Positions 1 through 8,239 of a DNA stretch of 64,000 nucleotides are shown here, piece by piece. The notes below the pieces were generated by a model that ran no database searches, was not told the DNA's origin, and was given only the letters and a program-made list of their open reading frames with translations. This DNA is from Paenibacillus amylolyticus (lineage in GTDB: Bacteria; Bacillota; Bacilli; Paenibacillales; Paenibacillaceae). Both the position numbers and the translations under genes were made by a program. Positions within the stretch are counted from its first letter, which is position 1. Every line of letters starts with the position of its first letter. Location: assembly GCF_001570725.1 (NCBI RefSeq), contig NZ_BCNV01000001.1:3782001-3846000 (forward strand), given 5' to 3'.

Positions 1-2
1 AC

Positions 3-1403
3 AATATAAGTTTTATTTATGGCAAAATGCTGCTTCATCCTTCCTACCGATATGTTCTGTTCATTCTTGGATTACCGATCAATTTGGTCGTGTTTCTAAT
101 ATGGCGTTCGAATCGAAAAAATGACGGCTGGGTAGCTGCCAGGCAGGCGGCTGAGCAAGAACTGCTCGCTTCTTCCTACAGGAACAAGCTTAAGTTGGAA
201 GTCGAAGAACAGCTGCGTCGCAAACATCGTTTTTTCCAGCAGCAGGTCAGTGAGGGAGAATTCACACGTCAGACCGAGGAATGGTTGGAAGAAAGTGTTC
301 AGACAGAGTTGAAGGAGCGGACGTCCCGCATACTTCAGGAACAAGGACATCAACGACTTACAATGGCCGATACGTTCCACACCCTTATCGACAAACCATG
401 GTTTTTCGCGATATCCATTATTCCAGGCTGTCTGATGTATAGCATTCTGTTTTTGTATGGCAATCCTTATCTAAAGTACATATTTGAAAGAATACTGATG
501 ACGGTATTCGTCATTCTGGGCGTAGCAACACTCGTATTTACGATTTTGTATCTGTCTCCGTTTAACCCGGCAGCTAACATTCTCGGAGAGACAGCGACGC
601 AGGAACAGATTGCAGCATTCAATCAGGTGTATGGCTTGGATCAGCCTTATCTTACACAGCTTTGGAACAATATCAAGGGAGTTGCCTTCTTCGATCTTGG
701 CAAGTCTTTTGCAGGAAATGAAGATGTCACGGCAACGATCGCAAGGAAGTTTCCAATTACATTGACGCTGGCGGTCATCTCCTTGCTACTGGCACTCGTC
801 ATTGCATTACCCATTGGTATCATCTCTGCAATTAAGCCTAATTCGTGGTTCGACTACACCTTCATGTTTATTGCTCTGATTGGATTATCGATTCCGAATT
901 TCTGGCAAGGACTTATTTTCATTCTGAACTTTTCGATCAAAATGCAGTGGCTTCCCGCCACATTCAACCCGCAGAACTGGCTGTCGATTATTATGCCAAC
1001 CATTGTTCTGGGTACGGGACTCACAGCTGCGGTGGCTCGGATGACTCGGTCTTCTACACTGGAAGTCATTCATGAGGATTATGTCATGACCGCCCGTGCC
1101 AAGGGGTTAAGCGAACGTCAGGTCATGCTGAAACACGCTGTACGCAATGCATTGATTCCCATCGTAACTGTGGTTGGACTTCAATTCGGAGCCATGCTGG
1201 GTGGGGCAGCGGTAACGGAGAAAGTGTTTAATATCAGCGGTCTCGGTAGTTACATTGTAGATAAGCAATTTATCCCCGATATTCCGAGTATCATGGGCGG
1301 AGTAATCTACACAGCGATTACGATCTCCATTATTAATGTAGCGGTTGATCTGCTGTACGCTTTTATTGATCCAAGAGTGCGTTCCAAGATGAAACAATAT
1401 TAA
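3..1403 (+). CDS. Peptide/nickel-type ABC transporter permease (DppB/OppB family), 5' partial
   Basis: Inner-membrane permease of a peptide/nickel ABC importer. The part from about residue 155 (counting from the ATG at 27) is an ordinary DppB/OppB domain with the N-terminal LSPFNPA-like loop, several membrane helices and the ATPase-coupling loop YVMTARAKGLSERQVMLKHA near residues 352-371. Ahead of it lie about 150 extra residues: a hydrophobic segment (about 8-25), a long charged helix rich in E, R, K and Q (about 28-110), then a second hydrophobic segment (about 124-145). The frame is open to the window edge and no ribosome binding site precedes the ATG at 27, so the gene very probably starts upstream. 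The next permease gene starts 12 bases after the stop. Any ATPase genes must lie outside the window or elsewhere. Confidence 0.88.
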   Translation, partial: NISFIYGKMLLHPSYRYVLFILGLPINLVVFLIWRSNRKNDGWVAARQAAEQELLASSYRNKLKLEVEEQLRRKHRFFQQQVSEGEFTRQTEEWLEESVQTELKERTSRILQEQGHQRLTMADTFHTLIDKPWFFAISIIPGCLMYSILFLYGNPYLKYIFERILMTVFVILGVATLVFTILYLSPFNPAANILGETATQEQIAAFNQVYGLDQPYLTQLWNNIKGVAFFDLGKSFAGNEDVTATIARKFPITLTLAVISLLLALVIALPIGIISAIKPNSWFDYTFMFIALIGLSIPNFWQGLIFILNFSIKMQWLPATFNPQNWLSIIMPTIVLGTGLTAAVARMTRSSTLEVIHEDYVMTARAKGLSERQVMLKHAVRNALIPIVTVVGLQFGAMLGGAAVTEKVFNISGLGSYIVDKQFIPDIPSIMGGVIYTAITISIINVAVDLLYAFIDPRVRSKMKQY

Positions 1404-1415
1404 AGCAGGTGTACT

Positions 1416-2930
1416 ATGACAAAATCAGGTTCCTTTACACAAGAAATGCGTTTCCGGCTTAAGTCTTCTCGCGAATACAGTCAGGCCAGCTTCGCCTGGG
1501 TCACGTCCCTTCTCTTGACTGCATTGTTGCTGTTCAACAGTTACGACTGGAGCGGGCAGACGTTCAAACCATTTCTGCTAACGATACTTGGGATCTACTT
1601 ATTCTTCACACTGGTCCAAAGTGTTATCACCTTTCGGATTCGAAAAGACTTGATCCGTAACGGTACGGTCTCTGCTCTGACTCGCAGGTTAGCCTGGGTT
1701 CAGCTACTTGCTATCATTTCAGGCAATATATTTATCGTAACGGCAGCCTTTCATCTGATTCGAAAATCCAGGAACGTGGAGTATACCTTTGCGGTGTACA
1801 TGCTGTTAACCCAGCTGTTCGTGATCGGTGTATCGGCGTTAAATATCTTCAAACCTTATGTGGCGGACAACTTTCTGCCAGCCATGGCGGTGCTGATATT
1901 TATTCTGGTGATCGACCTGGTCGTACTGCTTATCGTATCCCGATATCACGCGACCTCTATCCTCCCTCGCTGGATGATCGGTGTCAGTGTAGTACTGATT
2001 CTGACCTCGATCACAGGTAATGTATTTGCACTATTACTCGGCATTTCCATTATTGGACGCATTCGCAGACAGGGGAAACAAAAATCAAACTTCTGGAACG
2101 ATCTGTGGGAGCGCCTTGCTCCGAATATGACTGCCATGTCCGGTTTGTTTTTTATCATTTTTCTGTTCTCGATATCGATCTGCAGTTTCTTCACCTTTGA
2201 CTACAGCATGGCTGTGGAAAATAACTACTCGGCTCTGCTTCAACCGCCTTCCCTTGCGTATCCCTTGGGAACGGATGACTTCGGACGATGTTTATTTTCC
2301 CGGATTGTATTCGGTGCCCGGATCTCCTTGATTGTAGGTTGCATGTCGACCATCATTCCTGTGTTGATCGGTGGAGTCCTCGGAGCATTCTCCGGCTTCT
2401 ACGGAAGACATACGGATAACATCATCATGCGGCTGCTCGATATTCTCTATGCGATTCCAGGTATTCTGCTCGCCATTGCAATTATTGCAGCGTTCGGAGC
2501 CAATACGGTCAATCTCATTCTGGCGCTGAGTCTGGGTTCAATTCCAACGTATGCCCGTACCATGAGAGCCAGTGTACTCTATGTATCTACTTTTGAATTC
2601 GTGGAAGCTGCACGTGCACTGGGGTACAACAATCGTACGATTATTTTCAAACACATTATTCCCAACTCCCTTGCGCCCATGATTATCAAGTCCACACTCA
2701 CGATTGGTGGAGCCGTTATTGCTACCAGCAGTTTGAGTTATCTAGGACTCGGCGTGGAGCCGCATATTCCGGAATGGGGTAACATTCTGAAGCTCGGCAG
2801 TACATACCTGGAGACCCACTCTTATCTGGCGATTTATCCAGGCTTGGCTATTATTCTGCTGGTTCTTTCGTTTAACTTTCTCGGTGACGGTCTGCGTGAT
2901 GCGCTTGATCCCAAGCTGGAAAAGGCCTAA
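1416..2930 (+). CDS. Peptide/nickel-type ABC transporter permease (DppC/OppC family) with extra N-terminal membrane domain
   Basis: Second permease of the importer. Residues about 220-504 are a normal DppC/OppC domain: the YPLGTDDFGRCLFSRIVFGA signature after the first helix, then the coupling loop FVEAARALGYNNRTIIFKHI, and the usual C-terminus DGLRDALDPKL. The first 210 or so residues are not part of the family core; they carry about five to six hydrophobic segments separated by short basic loops. At 504 residues it is far longer than the usual 280-300. A modest GCAGGTG precedes the ATG. It follows the DppB-type gene by 12 bases and is followed within 75 bases by the binding-protein gene, so the three are surely one operon. 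Confidence 0.9.
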   Translation: MTKSGSFTQEMRFRLKSSREYSQASFAWVTSLLLTALLLFNSYDWSGQTFKPFLLTILGIYLFFTLVQSVITFRIRKDLIRNGTVSALTRRLAWVQLLAIISGNIFIVTAAFHLIRKSRNVEYTFAVYMLLTQLFVIGVSALNIFKPYVADNFLPAMAVLIFILVIDLVVLLIVSRYHATSILPRWMIGVSVVLILTSITGNVFALLLGISIIGRIRRQGKQKSNFWNDLWERLAPNMTAMSGLFFIIFLFSISICSFFTFDYSMAVENNYSALLQPPSLAYPLGTDDFGRCLFSRIVFGARISLIVGCMSTIIPVLIGGVLGAFSGFYGRHTDNIIMRLLDILYAIPGILLAIAIIAAFGANTVNLILALSLGSIPTYARTMRASVLYVSTFEFVEAARALGYNNRTIIFKHIIPNSLAPMIIKSTLTIGGAVIATSSLSYLGLGVEPHIPEWGNILKLGSTYLETHSYLAIYPGLAIILLVLSFNFLGDGLRDALDPKLEKA

Positions 2931-3003
2931 ATGATTCGTTGAAATGAATGATAAAGAAAAAAGAATTCACACATCACACATTCAAGATATGGAGGGTAAT
3001 CCC

Positions 3004-4824
3004 ATGAAAAAACGTACACTCATCTCATTGCTATTAATTCTCGTCATTGTGATTTCCGGCTGCAGTGTAAAAACGAAAACCGAATCCCAGGCGGAGACCG
3101 CACCAGCGGACACAACAGAAACTGCGCAAAAACCGGCAGACATTGAACTGCTCGCCATGAGTTCTTCCGAAAATGATGTAAACATTGTCCGCGACCAGCT
3201 GACTAAAAATGGCTTCAATGTGAAGCTGAACCTGCAACCGGATTATGGCAGCTTCAAATCCCAGCAGGATGCAGGGAATTATGATCTTGCCTTGTCCAGC
3301 TGGACAACAGTAACGGGAAATCCCGATTATGCGGTGCGTTCCCTTTTCAAAACAGGTGGCGATTACAGTATCCTCGCCGATGGGGAGATTGATAAACTTA
3401 TCGATCAGGCCGCTACCCAAACACCTGACGAATACAAAGACACGTACAAACAATTGGAAGATCGTTTGGTAACGGATCAGGCGTACATCGCGCCTTTGTA
3501 CATTTCCCTGAAAAGTCAGGCAGTGAACAAAGACATTCTGAATGTCGACACCGTTCGTCTCTCCAAATCCCGCGCCATGGCTTGGGAACCGATTGAGTTC
3601 AACGACAGCTCCAAAAATGCCAAAGATCCATTGATTCTGACGCAAAGTGCATCCGTACTGACTTCCCTTGATCCGATCAAAGGAAACGACGGTTCCATTA
3701 ACCAGCTGAACACCAATATGTATGTACGTCTCGTTAACCTGACAGATGACGATCAGCTGACAGCTGAAGGATCACTGTCCCATAATTTCAGTATTGCTGA
3801 AGGAAATTCAGACTACTACTTCATTCTCAGAGACGATATCAACTTTGCGAAGATTGATAACAAAAAAGCTGTAGATACAGGAGAACGTGTTGGTGCAGAT
3901 GATGTGATCTTCTCCCTGGATCGTGCTAAAAACAAAGATTCCGTTCCGGATCACCGGACGTACAGTTTGCATGAACACATCAAAGAAGCTGAGGTTGTCA
4001 CGGATCTGAGTGCATTGCAATCCATTAAACAATCCAGTGGCAACGGCACAATCCTCGAAGCATTGGAACAAGGATTGGGCAGCAAAATTACGGAACTCGT
4101 GACTGACAAAACCAAAGCAGATAATAGTGCAGGTAAATATCAGGTCGTTAAACTGACAACAACTGAACCTTTCCCACAAGTATTGAACTACCTGGCTCAC
4201 CAATCTGCGGGTATCGTGTCCAAAAAACAGGTGGAGAGCATCAACACATATGATGTAGCTTCCTTTGACGTGAACAAAGATATTCCTTACGGTGACCAGA
4301 ACACGGTGACTGAAGGCGCAGCATACAATAACACCCTTTATACTAGCGGACCTTACATTTTGTCTTACAAAAATGACTATGAAGCAGTATTCTTGCAAAA
4401 TCCGGGATATCGCAAAGGCACTGAATATGCACCAAAAATTGCTCAGGTCAATGTCCGGTTCATCGCGGATGCAGACAGCGCCCTCTCTGCTCTTCGCAGC
4501 AGTGAAATTCACTTATACTACGGTGTACCTGAAACCAAGTATGATATCATCGAAAATGACAGCAAGCTGAAATTGCAAAGTCTTCCAAGTAACGCTGTCT
4601 CTTATCTGTTGTTCAACACGGCCAATCGTGAAGTTGCCAAGAGCAGTGACCTGAGAAAAGCCGTGTTGTACTCCATTAATCAAGATGAGATTTTGAGTTT
4701 CTACAAGAACAACAAACTCAAAGCATACTCTACAGTAAGCCCGCTCGTTCAGACTGGGAATGAATTGAAAGCTGATCCTGCAAAAGTAAAAGAATTCTTG
4801 AGCAACTATAACGCGTCCAAGTAA
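3004..4824 (+). CDS. Peptide-type ABC transporter substrate-binding lipoprotein, family 5, circularly permuted
   Basis: Extracytoplasmic binding protein, lipid-anchored through Cys20 (lipobox ISGC after a hydrophobic signal). The ATG at 3004 has GGAGG seven bases upstream; an in-frame ATG at 2944 has no such site. The fold order is unusual. Residues about 46-200 match what is normally the C-terminal lobe of SBP family 5 (YGSFKSQQDAGNYDLALSSW, then EIDKLIDQA, then YIAPLYISLKSQAVNK). Residues about 208-606 match what is normally the N-terminal part (LTSLDP, NTNMYVRLVNL, YYFILRDDINF, GADDVIFSLDRA) and end with DPAKVKEFLSNY, the helix that normally leads into the C-terminal lobe. The halves are therefore swapped end to end. 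Length (606) is near normal, so nothing seems lost. Confidence 0.88.
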   Translation: MKKRTLISLLLILVIVISGCSVKTKTESQAETAPADTTETAQKPADIELLAMSSSENDVNIVRDQLTKNGFNVKLNLQPDYGSFKSQQDAGNYDLALSSWTTVTGNPDYAVRSLFKTGGDYSILADGEIDKLIDQAATQTPDEYKDTYKQLEDRLVTDQAYIAPLYISLKSQAVNKDILNVDTVRLSKSRAMAWEPIEFNDSSKNAKDPLILTQSASVLTSLDPIKGNDGSINQLNTNMYVRLVNLTDDDQLTAEGSLSHNFSIAEGNSDYYFILRDDINFAKIDNKKAVDTGERVGADDVIFSLDRAKNKDSVPDHRTYSLHEHIKEAEVVTDLSALQSIKQSSGNGTILEALEQGLGSKITELVTDKTKADNSAGKYQVVKLTTTEPFPQVLNYLAHQSAGIVSKKQVESINTYDVASFDVNKDIPYGDQNTVTEGAAYNNTLYTSGPYILSYKNDYEAVFLQNPGYRKGTEYAPKIAQVNVRFIADADSALSALRSSEIHLYYGVPETKYDIIENDSKLKLQSLPSNAVSYLLFNTANREVAKSSDLRKAVLYSINQDEILSFYKNNKLKAYSTVSPLVQTGNELKADPAKVKEFLSNYNASK

Positions 4825-4836
4825 ACGTATAACAAC

Positions 4837-4886
4837 AAAAGGCTGCCATCAAGATCATGTATTTGATCCTGATGACAGCCTTTTTT
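4837..4886. terminator. Bidirectional intrinsic terminator
   Basis: Inverted repeat with outer arms AAAGGCTG and CAGCCTTT, inner arms AAGATCA and TGATCCT, and a TTTTTT run on the + side. It separates the convergent binding-protein and acetyltransferase genes. The core is almost the same as the hairpin near 7071-7110. Confidence 0.8.
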
Positions 4887-5529
4887 ATTCTTCAAGCACA
4901 CGGCAATCTGCCAAAACATCGGGGAAATTCCGCATGCTGTCCGCTTCCGTAATTTTGCGAATAACGCGGCACGGTACGCCTGCCGCAAAAGAATGCGGTG
5001 GAATATCACGCGTTACCACACTACCTGCTCCGATGACACATCCGTCTCCAATCGTTACGCCCCCGCACACTGTGACGTTTGCCGAGATCCATACATCGTT
5101 ACCAATCGTGACCGGTTTGGCATAACATAGCGACTTCACATCACCGTTCTGGTCCACCATCTGTCTCCGCTCGCTGGCAATCATGGGGTGAACGGGGGTA
5201 ACAATCGTAACGTTGGGTCCAAAACTGGTATAGTCCCCAATTGTCACTTGCGCGTCGTCTTGTATCGTCAGATTGTAATTACCAAAGAAGTGATCGCCTA
5301 TTCGGGTATGCACACCATAATGAAAGAAGATGGGACCTTGCATAAATCCACCTTCACCGATTTGCCCCAGTAGCTGTTGCAATATCTCATTTCTTTCCTC
5401 AGTCTGTTCTTCAAAAGTCTGACTGTAACGCTGACTGAGATTATGGGCCCGCCTTTTGATGATCTTTAATTCCGGATCACTTGGACTAAACAACCTGCCC
5501 TGCATGATTCTCTCTTCTTCACGCATCAT
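4885..5529 (-). CDS. Sugar O-acetyltransferase, maltose/galactoside acetyltransferase family
   Basis: Predicted cytoplasmic acetyl-CoA-dependent O-acetyltransferase of the left-handed beta-helix class, 214 residues against a usual 185-205. Seen directly: an N-terminal helical segment of the Maa/LacA type, then hexapeptide repeats (IGDYTSFGPNVTI, IGNDVWISANVTV, IGDGCVIGAGSVV), and the motif VTPVHPM with the catalytic-type His of LacA/Maa enzymes. The C-terminus has AGVPCRVIRKI, as in the family. AGGAGG lies just ahead of paired ATGs at 5529 and 5526. The gene stands alone between two terminators. The acceptor sugar cannot be told from sequence. Confidence 0.88.
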   Translation of the reverse strand: MMREEERIMQGRLFSPSDPELKIIKRRAHNLSQRYSQTFEEQTEERNEILQQLLGQIGEGGFMQGPIFFHYGVHTRIGDHFFGNYNLTIQDDAQVTIGDYTSFGPNVTIVTPVHPMIASERRQMVDQNGDVKSLCYAKPVTIGNDVWISANVTVCGGVTIGDGCVIGAGSVVTRDIPPHSFAAGVPCRVIRKITEADSMRNFPDVLADCRVLEE

Positions 5530-5553
5530 AAATCCTCCTCTACAAGAGTTAGC

Positions 5554-5585
5554 TTATAAAATAAAAGCCACAGACATGGCCTGTG
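5554..5585 (-). terminator. Intrinsic terminator of the ROK-family gene
   Basis: On the - strand CCACAGGCCATGTCTGTGG is followed by CTTTTATTTT, directly after the stop codon of the gene at 5588-6595. Confidence 0.75.
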
Positions 5586-5587
5586 GG

Positions 5588-6595
5588 TTATAAGGCTTCT
5601 GATAGAATGCCTGACTTCAACGCCTGAAGCACCATTCCTCGTAACCCAGCATCAAAATCATGTTGAAACGAGTCCTGATGTACAATCTCCGGCAATGATG
5701 GCATGGGATGATGCTTCCCGTACTGTTTCCACGCCAAATCCAACTCTTCTCTCTCCACACGCTCCTGATAAATGACAATCTGGTGCGGAGCAACGACAGC
5801 ATTAATCGTTTGCAGAATATGACATACCTGCACTACAAAATCATCGTTGCTCATGTCACTTTTCCAATCAGGTGAATACGGAAGATACTTAATCTCACCA
5901 AACATCCCTTTATTCCCGCGGATCATCTGTCCATTCAACATCATGCCCATACCCGGTGGATATCGGTTCGGAAAATAAATGCCGGCTACACTCTGTTCCT
6001 TCATATCAGCATGCTGTGCACAGTATCCGCTAATCGCTGCATTAACATCATTTTCCACAAGAACGTTCAGTTGGAACTCACTCTCGATCTCCCGTATCAG
6101 ATGTGAATGAATAAGCTCTTCATGACTGCTCACCGTGATGTCCCCATCCACGGCTTGCCCCGGAATACCGATGCCGATCATATTAATGGAGGGATACTCC
6201 GCAATGAAACGCGATATAAGTTGCAGCACATGTTGTTTATCGAAAGCAGGCAAGACGCTCTCTTCCTTCAACACAACCTTATTCTCCAAATTCATGACCG
6301 TTGCCGAAATCAATTCCTGACCTTTCATCTCTTTGATGTAAAGAACCAAAGCAAGCTTGAAATTATAATTATATCGATATGCCTGAGCAGGACGACCGCC
6401 GTTAGAGGGAACCACTTTATCCTGGAACAACTCTCCGCCATCACATAATTCCTGGATCAGTGCATTAATGGTAACAACACTAAGATTGGTTAGTGAAGCT
6501 AATTGCGGTTTGGTCGCCGTCTCGATCTGCTGCATAACTTCACGCACATTATTCATATTGATGTATTTCATCATTGTAGCATTGGCTTTTTTCAT
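5588..6595 (-). CDS. ROK-family transcriptional regulator (short form, no zinc motif)
   Basis: A 335-residue protein with an N-terminal winged-helix region (TKPQLASLTNLSVVTINALI, with a GGELFQ wing) and a ROK sugar-kinase-like domain (IGIGIPGQAVDG; LNVLVENDVNAAISGY). It is probably a DNA-binding regulator responding to a sugar. The Cys-rich CxCGxxGCxE zinc motif typical of ROK proteins is not present: the stretch after GNKGMFGEI goes straight into a different sequence. The start at 6595 is chosen because GAGAGGG lies six bases upstream; an earlier in-frame ATG at 6646 has no site. A paralogue of the same truncated design lies at 60760-61797. No transporter or enzyme gene is adjacent, so its target is unknown. 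Confidence 0.82.
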   Translation of the reverse strand: MKKANATMMKYINMNNVREVMQQIETATKPQLASLTNLSVVTINALIQELCDGGELFQDKVVPSNGGRPAQAYRYNYNFKLALVLYIKEMKGQELISATVMNLENKVVLKEESVLPAFDKQHVLQLISRFIAEYPSINMIGIGIPGQAVDGDITVSSHEELIHSHLIREIESEFQLNVLVENDVNAAISGYCAQHADMKEQSVAGIYFPNRYPPGMGMMLNGQMIRGNKGMFGEIKYLPYSPDWKSDMSNDDFVVQVCHILQTINAVVAPHQIVIYQERVEREELDLAWKQYGKHHPMPSLPEIVHQDSFQHDFDAGLRGMVLQALKSGILSEAL

Positions 6596-6745
6596 AACCC
6601 TCTCGTTTCTACTCTGGTTCAATCGAGCCAAAGCAATGGTATGCATGTCATTTCACACCATATCATAGCACAACATAATACCTTACTCGAACCTATGAGT
6701 TCCTTCGTGCGGGCCAAGAATCGAAATTGTCAGAGCTACTCTGGT

Positions 6746-6862
6746 TTACTCAAACAAATCATCCATCGACTTCACAGGTTTCACTTCTATCGGCTGCTTT
6801 GACAAGGCCATACATGCATAGGTACCCACCCAAATTATAACTGCCATAATAACGTAGACCAT
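6746..6862 (-). CDS. Small membrane peptide, 38 residues
   Basis: Short ORF with an ideal ribosome binding site: GGAGGTGA ends about seven bases before the ATG. The product begins MVYVIMAVIIWVGTYACM, a single membrane-spanning stretch, and ends with a polar tail (SKQPIEVKPVKSMDDLFE). It lies alone between the ROK gene and the gene at 7135. I do not recognise a family. The good site and the coherent membrane-plus-tail architecture argue for a real gene; function unknown. Confidence 0.6.
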   Translation of the reverse strand: MVYVIMAVIIWVGTYACMALSKQPIEVKPVKSMDDLFE

Positions 6863-6934
6863 CCATGCTCACCTCCCTGTTTCCTGCGAATCATGATTTT
6901 GCAGTTGGCCGCTTCTACGGTAGTTAATAAATAT

Positions 6935-6946
6935 ACTTTATAAAGT
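6935..6946. promoter_or_regulatory. Perfect 12-bp palindrome, possible operator
   Basis: ACTTTATAAAGT in an AT-rich stretch about 75 bases upstream of the small membrane-peptide gene. It could be a repressor site or simply part of a promoter; no regulator is implied by the context. Confidence 0.3.
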
Positions 6947-7067
6947 TTATATCATAAGTATGCGAGGATGAACCTTTTTTGTCAATATGATTTGTCCGAG
7001 TCCTTTTAACTGCAAGAAAAAAGTGGGCAGTATTATTAAAAAACGCATTATCTCAGTGCCAATAGTA

Positions 7068-7117
7068 AATAGCTGCCTCCAAGATCATGTATTTGATCCT
7101 GAAGACAGCTACTTTTA
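7068..7117 (-). terminator. Terminator-like hairpin related to the one at 4837-4886
   Basis: AGCTGCC and GACAGCT arms enclose AAGATCATG/TTTGATCCT, nearly the same core as the hairpin at 4841-4880. It sits just past the stop of the - strand gene at 7135. The T-tract on the - side is poor, so termination strength is uncertain. Confidence 0.5.
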
Positions 7118-7134
7118 TATCATTAGAGCGCTAT

Positions 7135-7590
7135 TTATTTCGAGTATTTCCCCTGTATGTCAGGTAATAAGGTCGCAACCTGAATACCCACTCCCCATGC
7201 AAAATAGACCAAGTGAATGAGGGAGACATCCTGAATCCAGTACACCTGCACCATAATCCAGATGATGAGAGCAAAACCCGTGTACAAGGAAAACGTCCAA
7301 GCCCAGTAGCGGTCAGAATAAAGATTCAGTCTCTCACCCAGCCCACAATGAACGTAGCGGAAGAGCGAGATAGCAATCACTATAGGCATCACGCCAAGAA
7401 TCAGCAATAGGATGATCCCAGGGAACAAAAAATTGGCAAACGGAGAACGTTCCAACAAGGATTCGGGCAAATTCACCATACTTCCGGATGGGTCCATGAT
7501 TAAAATGACGCCTCCAACAATCGCCCCAAGCCCTAGAATTCCATGCATCAAAATGAGTAACCACGATCTGCCTATACGCTGCTTCATCAT
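7135..7590 (-). CDS. Hypothetical four-helix membrane protein
   Basis: A 151-residue hydrophobic protein with about four membrane segments (roughly residues 9-31, 53-76, 96-116 and 124-142). A GP-less, PFANFLFPGIILLLILGVMP-type second helix resembles small uncharacterised membrane proteins of Bacillales. AAGGAG lies about nine bases before paired ATGs at 7590/7587. It is monocistronic, with a hairpin after the stop. I do not recognise a characterised family. Confidence 0.7.
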   Translation of the reverse strand: MMKQRIGRSWLLILMHGILGLGAIVGGVILIMDPSGSMVNLPESLLERSPFANFLFPGIILLLILGVMPIVIAISLFRYVHCGLGERLNLYSDRYWAWTFSLYTGFALIIWIMVQVYWIQDVSLIHLVYFAWGVGIQVATLLPDIQGKYSK

Positions 7591-7746
7591 GAATTGCTCC
7601 TTCCTTTCTCTCGTTTCTCAACCTCATACAGTCATTCATAGGCGAATTATTATCAAACCCTCTAGTACCATTCTCACACATGCCGTGCATTGTTCCTGTG
7701 CTTCTTTTCACTATTTTGGTCTCAAAAATCAATCGTCTGGTAAAAC

Positions 7747-7775
7747 TTGATAAAAGAACGTACGTTCGGTATAAT
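7747..7775 (+). promoter_or_regulatory. Sigma-A promoter with a LexA/DinR (SOS) box in the spacer
   Basis: TTGATA (7747-7752) and TATAAT (7770-7775) are separated by exactly 17 bases. The spacer contains GAACGTACGTTC (7756-7767), a perfect palindrome that fits the Bacillus SOS-box consensus GAACRNRYGTTC at every position. A repressor bound here would block RNA polymerase directly. Confidence 0.85.
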
Positions 7776-7805
7776 GGGATTATCCTGAACAAGCGAGAGG
7801 CAGAT

Positions 7806-8006
7806 ATGGACGACAAATTTATTAAGGAATTACGCGAGATTAGTCGGGATGACAGACGAAGATCGGAATTCATGATTCAAGGTTTGAAGGAAACACTGCA
7901 AGAACGCAAAGAAGAAGGCATACTCAAGCGCTGGATACGGCGTAAGAAAACAGAGAAAAAAATCTCCCAAAGATTTAATCAAGATCCCTACTCGGATCAA
8001 AAGTAA
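7806..8006 (+). CDS. Small charged protein, predicted SOS-induced
   Basis: A 66-residue, strongly charged protein (rich in K, R, E and D), probably all helical and soluble, starting MDDKFIKELREISRDDRRRS. GAGAGG lies five bases before the ATG at 7806. A longer reading to 7680 would begin upstream of the promoter, so the short form is right. The promoter carries a perfect LexA box, so expression after DNA damage is expected. It has no signal peptide or membrane segment, unlike the SOS division inhibitor YneA. I recognise no homologue; possible roles include a regulator of division, replication or repair. Confidence 0.72.
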   Translation: MDDKFIKELREISRDDRRRSEFMIQGLKETLQERKEEGILKRWIRRKKTEKKISQRFNQDPYSDQK

Positions 8007-8017
8007 CATCATAAAAA

Positions 8018-8036
8018 GGAGGCGGAATACGCCTCC
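8018..8036. terminator. Hairpin after the SOS gene
   Basis: GGAGGCG and CGCCTCC arms with a five-base loop begin 11 bases after the stop. The T-run is on the - strand side (CTTTTTAT), so it may act in both directions. Confidence 0.55.
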
Positions 8037-8239
8037 CTTGCTATTTACATATTTGAATTATTTAGAATTTGTTAGTTTTGTGACTTAACCCATAAGTTTA
8101 CCAAAGCACACATTTATGCTTCCCATAGGTCTAATCCTAGCTGGACTTGGTTCCTGATAAGCTAACTTACCTGTTGCCAGTTTATTGCCTTTTTGTGTTA
8201 ATGTAGTCCAAGGGACTTTCTTATAAAGGGAGTGAAAAT

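Noticed and set aside
3034..3645. Long open frame antisense to the binding-protein gene.
   Set aside because: Antisense shadow of a well-supported gene, with no ribosome site and no family resemblance.
8085..8235. A protein-like reading on the - strand (GKLAYQEPSPARIRPMGS) in the gap before the P-loop gene.
   Set aside because: It has no start with a ribosome site, continues antisense into the next gene, and matches no family I know. It may be a decayed fragment, but the evidence is too weak to list it.
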